Shown piece after piece: positions 6,336 through 9,736 of a DNA stretch of 9,736 nucleotides (its first letter is position 1; the number at the start of each line of letters is the position of its first letter). This DNA is from Cyclobacteriaceae bacterium (lineage in GTDB: Bacteria; Bacteroidota; Bacteroidia; Cytophagales; Cyclobacteriaceae): positions 1 through 9,736 of the forward strand of contig JALWRJ010000009.1 in assembly GCA_026994125.1 (NCBI GenBank), read 5' to 3'. Under the pieces are notes generated by a model. That model had not been told where the DNA came from, did no database searches, and worked only from the letters and a program-made list of their open reading frames with translations. The translations under genes were made by a program, and so were the position numbers.

Positions 6336-7163
6336 ATGAAAAAAATAGTAAAAGTAGGAGATATTAATTGTGGAGCCGATGAGTTATTCCTCATTTCAGG
6401 GCCTTGTGTAATAGAGGACGAAACTACCATGATGAAGACAGCAGAAATGCTGAAAGAAGTAAGTGCCAGGCTAAACATACCTGTTATTTTTAAATCTTCG
6501 TTTACCAAAGACAACCGCAGCACCGTAGAAAACTACCAGGGGCCGGGCTTAGAAGAAGGCTTAAAAATGCTACAACGGATAAAAGAAGAGTTTGACTTCC
6601 CCATTTTATCAGATATTCATTTTCCGGCACAAGTAGCAGCCGCAGCCGAAGTGCTGGATGTATTACAAATACCGGCTTACCTGGTAATGCAAACCACATT
6701 AGTAACCGAAGCAGCTAAAACAGGTAAAGTAATTAACTTAAAACACGCCCAGTTTTTAGCCCCCGATAACATGAAACTACCCGCAGCCAAGGTGGCCTCC
6801 GAAGGCAACGAAAACATTATTTTAACCGAGCGAGGCTATGCCTTTGGCTACAACGATTTGGTGGTTGACCCTCGTAGTTTTTACCACATGCGCGAGCTGG
6901 GCTACCCTACGGTATTTGATGTAACCCACTCGGTACGCAGGTACGGCATACCCAGTGCCGACCCCTCGGGTGGTAACCGCGAGTTTTTACCGGTGTTGGC
7001 ACGAGCCGGGGTGGCGGCCGGAGTAGATGGGGTGTTTATTGAAACCCACCCCGAACCACAAAAAGCCCTTTGCGATGCCGCCAGTCAGCTTTGCGTGTAC
7101 GATTTAGAAGAATTTTTAAAACCTATTTTAGACCTGCATGCCGTTGAGGTACGGTACAGATAG
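6336..7163 (+). CDS. kdsA: 3-deoxy-8-phosphooctulonate (Kdo8P) synthase, divergent metal-dependent type
   Basis: KdsA condenses PEP with arabinose 5-phosphate to Kdo8P (EC 2.5.1.55), the first committed step to Kdo. The 275-residue protein opens MKKIVKVGDINCG, close to E. coli KdsA. It has GPCVIE (22-27), where Cys24 is the metal ligand of the metal-dependent class. His198 (FDVTH), Glu236 (FIETH) and Asp247 (LCD) complete the set. Lys53, Lys58, Asn60 and Arg61 (KSSFTKDNR), Lys136 (INLKH) and Arg166 (LTERG) occupy the substrate-binding positions. It departs from the usual motifs in several places: KDNR for KANR, SDIHFP for TD(I/V)HEP, and MQTTL (118-122) for RQTDL, which loses a normally invariant Arg. 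It may therefore be a sub-type or paralogue tuned for the Kdo8N route. It is the last gene of the block; a strong terminator follows. Confidence 0.88.
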   Translation: MKKIVKVGDINCGADELFLISGPCVIEDETTMMKTAEMLKEVSARLNIPVIFKSSFTKDNRSTVENYQGPGLEEGLKMLQRIKEEFDFPILSDIHFPAQVAAAAEVLDVLQIPAYLVMQTTLVTEAAKTGKVINLKHAQFLAPDNMKLPAAKVASEGNENIILTERGYAFGYNDLVVDPRSFYHMRELGYPTVFDVTHSVRRYGIPSADPSGGNREFLPVLARAGVAAGVDGVFIETHPEPQKALCDAASQLCVYDLEEFLKPILDLHAVEVRYR

Positions 7164-7190
7164 CATCATTTAAAGTAGAATACATAAAAG

Positions 7191-7232
7191 AATGCACTTT
7201 AAGCGAAAACTTAAGGTGCATTTTTTATTTTT
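7191..7232 (+). terminator. Intrinsic terminator after kdsA
   Basis: A 13-bp stem, AATGCACTTTAAG (7191-7203) with CTTAAGGTGCATT (7210-7222), contains one G-U wobble and a 6-nt CGAAAA loop. It runs directly into TTTTTTATTTTT (7221-7232). It begins 27 bp after the kdsA stop and ends the kdnA-kdnB-kdsA transcript. An A-run just before the stem is partly complementary to the T-run, so it may also work weakly on the other strand. Confidence 0.9.
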
Positions 7233-7293
7233 ACAATAATATAAACTCGGAATTGACATTAGCGATTCGTAAAGTAGGATTAAACCATTTCCA

Positions 7294-9195
7294 ATGCGAA
7301 TAGTATTAATTTCTATACTCGTACTTACACTCCCCTTCCGTAGTGTCCAAGGTCAATCCAGTTACCAAAAAGCCCTCAATTATTATACTAATGGCATTCA
7401 AGACAGCGCTGCCTATTATTTTAACAAAATAATTAAGCATCCATCCAACCACTTCTCAAAAGAAATTGGATATTCCAATTATTATTTGGGAGCAATATTT
7501 AAAAACTTAAGAAAGCGCGATTCCATGGTAGTAGCATACTCCAACGCATTAGCTATTTTTCTACACACTCAAGATTCTGCTAAAATTGCCAAATGCTACT
7601 ACGAACTTAGTTATGCACGACTCATTTTAGGTAAATACGATGCTTCTATAAAGGATATACAAAACGCAATTGCTTATTATAAAAGCTTAAACAATACAGC
7701 CGAACTATCAAAAGCATATTTTTGGTATTCCGTAATTTACCACGACATAGCAGAATATAAATTAGGTATTAAATACGGGTTTAAATCATATAACCTTGGC
7801 CAATCCATTAAAAACGATAGTATTAAAGCTACATTATCAGCTTTATCCCTAAATGCCATAGCTATAAGTTACGATGATAACAATCAGCCGGATAGTGCCA
7901 TTTTCTATCATAAAAAAGTTATTTCTTTAAAGCCAATTTTGCCCGACACAATGCTCCTGGCAAGAACCTACAATAATATTGGTAATAGCTATATGAAAAA
8001 AGGAATGTATGAGCAAGCAGATTATTATTTTAAGAGAAACTTAAAAATAAACCTTTATAAAAACGAACCCTACGGGTTGGCTACAGTTTATACCAACTTG
8101 GGCACCATAGCCTACTATACCAACAATTATAAAAAAGCGCAACATTATTTAAGAATAGCCGATAGCATATCTTTTGCTATAAATGATGTAGAAAAGATAC
8201 AAGATGTATTGTACCAAGAATATAAGTTTATGGAAAAGGTTAAACACTGGCCACAGGCTTTAGCTTTTTTAAGGCAATACCACCAATTTAAAGACTCTTT
8301 GCTAACCAAGGAGAAATTAACCACTATTCAAAAACTAGAAACTATTTACAATACAAAAGAGAAAGAGGCTCAATTAAAACAACAATCTACCACGATAGCT
8401 TTTCAAAAGAAGCTGTTGCAAAAAAATCATATAATTATTGCCACATTGATATTGCTATTGGTGCTTTTACTTGCTTTTGGCATGCTTTATAAAAATTGGC
8501 TCGGTAAGCAAGCTCAATTTAAAATACAACAAAAGGAATTAGATTATAAAAAAGTTCAGATAGCAAATATTATTGAAACCCAGGAAAAAGAACGAGCCCG
8601 TGTTTCATCTGAACTTCATGATAGCATTGGCCAATCTATTTCGCTACTTAAATTGAATGTTAACGCAGTAAAAAATAAGCCTGATACAACAAATAAAATA
8701 CTAACTAACTCTGAGCAAATATTAAACAATATGGTAGTTGAGCTACGTAATATTTGTGCCAACTTAATGCCGGTTATGCTTATCAAGGAAGGCTTAGTAC
8801 CATCGTTGCAACTAATGGCCAACCGAATTAATAAAACCGGGCAAATACATGTAACCCTCCAGGTATTTGGGTTACCTAAGCGACTACCAGAACACATTGA
8901 AATTGCTTTATATAGAATAGTACAAGAATGGGTAAACAATATTATTAAATACAGCCAAGCCACTACCATAAATGTACAACTTACCAGCGATAGCACCGAA
9001 CTTACACTAACCATTGATGACAATGGGAGTGGTTTTGATAAGAATCTATTAACTCAAAATAAAGGCAATGGGTATAAAAATATCACCAATCGGCTTGAGC
9101 ATATCATGGGCAAGCTCGAAATTGAAACTGCTCCTGGTAGCAATGGCACATTGTTTATTATAAATGTTCCATTGCCTACATCAAAAAATGATTAA
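7294..9195 (+). CDS. TPR-containing sensor histidine kinase (HisKA_3 type)
   Basis: This 633-residue sensor is the kinase half of a two-component system. Residues 1-20 are a signal peptide with a likely cut at VQG-Q. About residues 23-340 form tandem TPR-like helical hairpins, clearest at 223-256 (ARTYNNIGNSYMKKG) and 263-296 (ATVYTNLGTIAYYTNN), so the sensor region should be periplasmic. A coiled-coil stretch (about 341-375) leads to one membrane segment (380-399) and a second coiled linker. The HisKA_3 box QEKERARVSSELHDSIGQ places the phospho-acceptor at His442. The ATPase domain has the N-box QEWVNNIIKYS (Asn549), DDNGSGFD (575-582) and a G2-like GNGYKNI (591-597). The N-box carries Tyr553 where His is common. 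The signal sensed is unknown. The response regulator starts 156 bp downstream, past a terminator. The gene looks AT-richer than the biosynthetic genes before it. Confidence 0.93.
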   Translation: MRIVLISILVLTLPFRSVQGQSSYQKALNYYTNGIQDSAAYYFNKIIKHPSNHFSKEIGYSNYYLGAIFKNLRKRDSMVVAYSNALAIFLHTQDSAKIAKCYYELSYARLILGKYDASIKDIQNAIAYYKSLNNTAELSKAYFWYSVIYHDIAEYKLGIKYGFKSYNLGQSIKNDSIKATLSALSLNAIAISYDDNNQPDSAIFYHKKVISLKPILPDTMLLARTYNNIGNSYMKKGMYEQADYYFKRNLKINLYKNEPYGLATVYTNLGTIAYYTNNYKKAQHYLRIADSISFAINDVEKIQDVLYQEYKFMEKVKHWPQALAFLRQYHQFKDSLLTKEKLTTIQKLETIYNTKEKEAQLKQQSTTIAFQKKLLQKNHIIIATLILLLVLLLAFGMLYKNWLGKQAQFKIQQKELDYKKVQIANIIETQEKERARVSSELHDSIGQSISLLKLNVNAVKNKPDTTNKILTNSEQILNNMVVELRNICANLMPVMLIKEGLVPSLQLMANRINKTGQIHVTLQVFGLPKRLPEHIEIALYRIVQEWVNNIIKYSQATTINVQLTSDSTELTLTIDDNGSGFDKNLLTQNKGNGYKNITNRLEHIMGKLEIETAPGSNGTLFIINVPLPTSKND

Positions 9196-9205
9196 AGCAT
9201 ATAAT

Positions 9206-9229
9206 AATACCCGATACAGGGTATTTTTT
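9206..9229 (+). terminator. Intrinsic terminator after the histidine kinase gene
   Basis: A perfect 7-bp stem, AATACCC (9206-9212) with GGGTATT (9219-9225), encloses a 6-nt loop (GATACA) and ends in a run of six T (9224-9229). It starts 11 bp after the kinase stop codon. The following regulator gene would then need its own promoter or read-through. Confidence 0.75.
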
Positions 9230-9351
9230 ACACACTCATTGTCAATTAAATTTACCGCATAATAGCATAAATCGGATTGAATTTAATTTTACAAATCACT
9301 AGTAACTAAAACGTGAGAATTATAAATTATATTTATAAAAAAAATACACCC

Positions 9352-9736
9352 TTGCAAACCTTACTTGTAGACGACCACACCTTGCTCCTGGAGGCATTAG
9401 CCACTTTGGTTAATGATGCAGAAGGGTTTGAACTTACCCAACTGGCAACAACTGTAAAAGAAGCGCTAGGCATTTTAAATAAACAACCGGTTGATTTACT
9501 GGTAACCGATTATAACCTACCCGATGGTAATGGTTTAACCTTAATAAGAGAAGCTCGCAAGATTTACCCGGAGCTTAAAGTTATTGTGTTAAGTATGCAC
9601 GATGAACCTCATTTGGTTAAAGAAATACTTAAAGAAAAAGTACAAGGTTACATATTAAAAAGCGATTCACAAACAGAGTTATTGCAAGCCTTGGCAGCTG
9701 TTAAAAACAACAAAATGTACCTCAGTAGCGATATTA
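9352..9736 (+). CDS. Response regulator receiver domain, probably NarL/LuxR family, cut by the window edge
   Basis: The frame gives a full receiver domain. With the TTG at 9352 as start the protein opens MQTLLVDDH, so the acidic pair is Asp7-Asp8 and the phospho-acceptor is Asp53 in LVTDYNLPDGNG. Ser81 (VLSMHD), Tyr100 and Lys103 (GYILKSD) are the usual switch and lysine positions. About 128 residues are present; the expected C-terminal DNA-binding helix-turn-helix is beyond the window. I prefer the TTG start because it puts the first beta strand at the N-terminus as in the family. The frame is also open upstream to a GTG at 9313, which would add 13 non-family residues. The pairing of a HisKA_3 kinase with this type of receiver is standard, so it is very likely the partner of the upstream kinase. 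Confidence 0.85.
   Translation, partial: MQTLLVDDHTLLLEALATLVNDAEGFELTQLATTVKEALGILNKQPVDLLVTDYNLPDGNGLTLIREARKIYPELKVIVLSMHDEPHLVKEILKEKVQGYILKSDSQTELLQALAAVKNNKMYLSSDI

Noticed and set aside
7253..7280. TTGACA (7253-7258), 16-bp spacer, TAGGAT (7275-7280) before the kinase gene, resembling an E. coli sigma-70 promoter
   Set aside because: The main Bacteroidota sigma factor does not use this consensus, and no TAnnTTTG is nearby. It ends 13 bp before the ATG; chance cannot be excluded.
8616..9023. Open frame of 135 codons on the minus strand within the histidine kinase gene
   Set aside because: It lies opposite the HisKA/ATPase coding sequence, has no recognisable domain and no upstream signal; a shadow frame.
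9247..9291. TAAATTTA (9247-9254) and TAATTTTA (9284-9291) as -7 elements for the response regulator
   Set aside because: Each misses the final G of TAnnTTTG and lies in very AT-rich sequence where such matches are expected by chance.
1..9736. Defence system, CRISPR array, prophage or transposase
   Set aside because: No spaced direct repeats, nuclease, helicase, integrase or transposase motifs are visible in any frame; all substantial frames are metabolic or signalling genes.

Overview
The window is chromosomal DNA of a member of the Bacteroidota (Cytophagia- or Flavobacteriia-like; the genus cannot be read from the sequence). The evidence is TAnnTTTG-type -7 promoter elements (TATCTTTG twice, TAGATTTG once), little Shine-Dalgarno signal, a TPR/HisKA_3-type sensor kinase typical of that phylum, and the flavour of the proteins. 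All main genes look intact. Only the two at the window edges are cut.

Left part (1-2040, minus strand): adenine deaminase (ade), followed 6 bp downstream by the start of a predicted membrane-anchored aminopeptidase of the PF10023/COG4324 type, which runs off the left edge. Positions 2041-2246 separate this pair from rightward genes. This stretch holds oppositely oriented candidate promoters and a probable unannotated 51-residue lipoprotein that ends 9 bp before cmk.

Middle (2247-7163, plus strand): cytidylate kinase (cmk) and the last enzyme of the MEP isoprenoid pathway (ispH), 3 bp apart. After them, behind its own TATCTTTG element, comes the most informative block: a DegT-family aminotransferase (kdnA-like), an iron-type alcohol dehydrogenase (kdnB-like) and a 3-deoxy-octulosonate 8-phosphate synthase (kdsA-like). 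KdnB and KdnA are the pair known from Shewanella to oxidise Kdo at C8 and transaminate it to 8-amino-3,8-dideoxy-D-manno-octulosonate (Kdo8N), which replaces Kdo in LPS. A Kdo8P synthase next to them makes this a compact Kdo8N module: KdsA supplies the Kdo skeleton (after dephosphorylation by a KdsC not present here), then KdnB, then KdnA. The KdsA is unusual: it keeps the metal and substrate residues I can place, but has Met where the RQTDL motif has Arg, plus other motif changes. Palindromic, repeat-like elements sit in both gaps of this module.

Right part (7164-9736, plus strand): a strong intrinsic terminator closes the kdn/kds block. Next comes an AT-richer TPR sensor histidine kinase with a signal peptide and one membrane segment, a second terminator, and a NarL-type response-regulator receiver domain cut by the right edge.

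I see no defence system, CRISPR array, transposase, rRNA or tRNA. The best candidates for something under-described are the Kdo8N locus with its divergent KdsA, the small lipoprotein gene, and the palindromic elements inside the operon.
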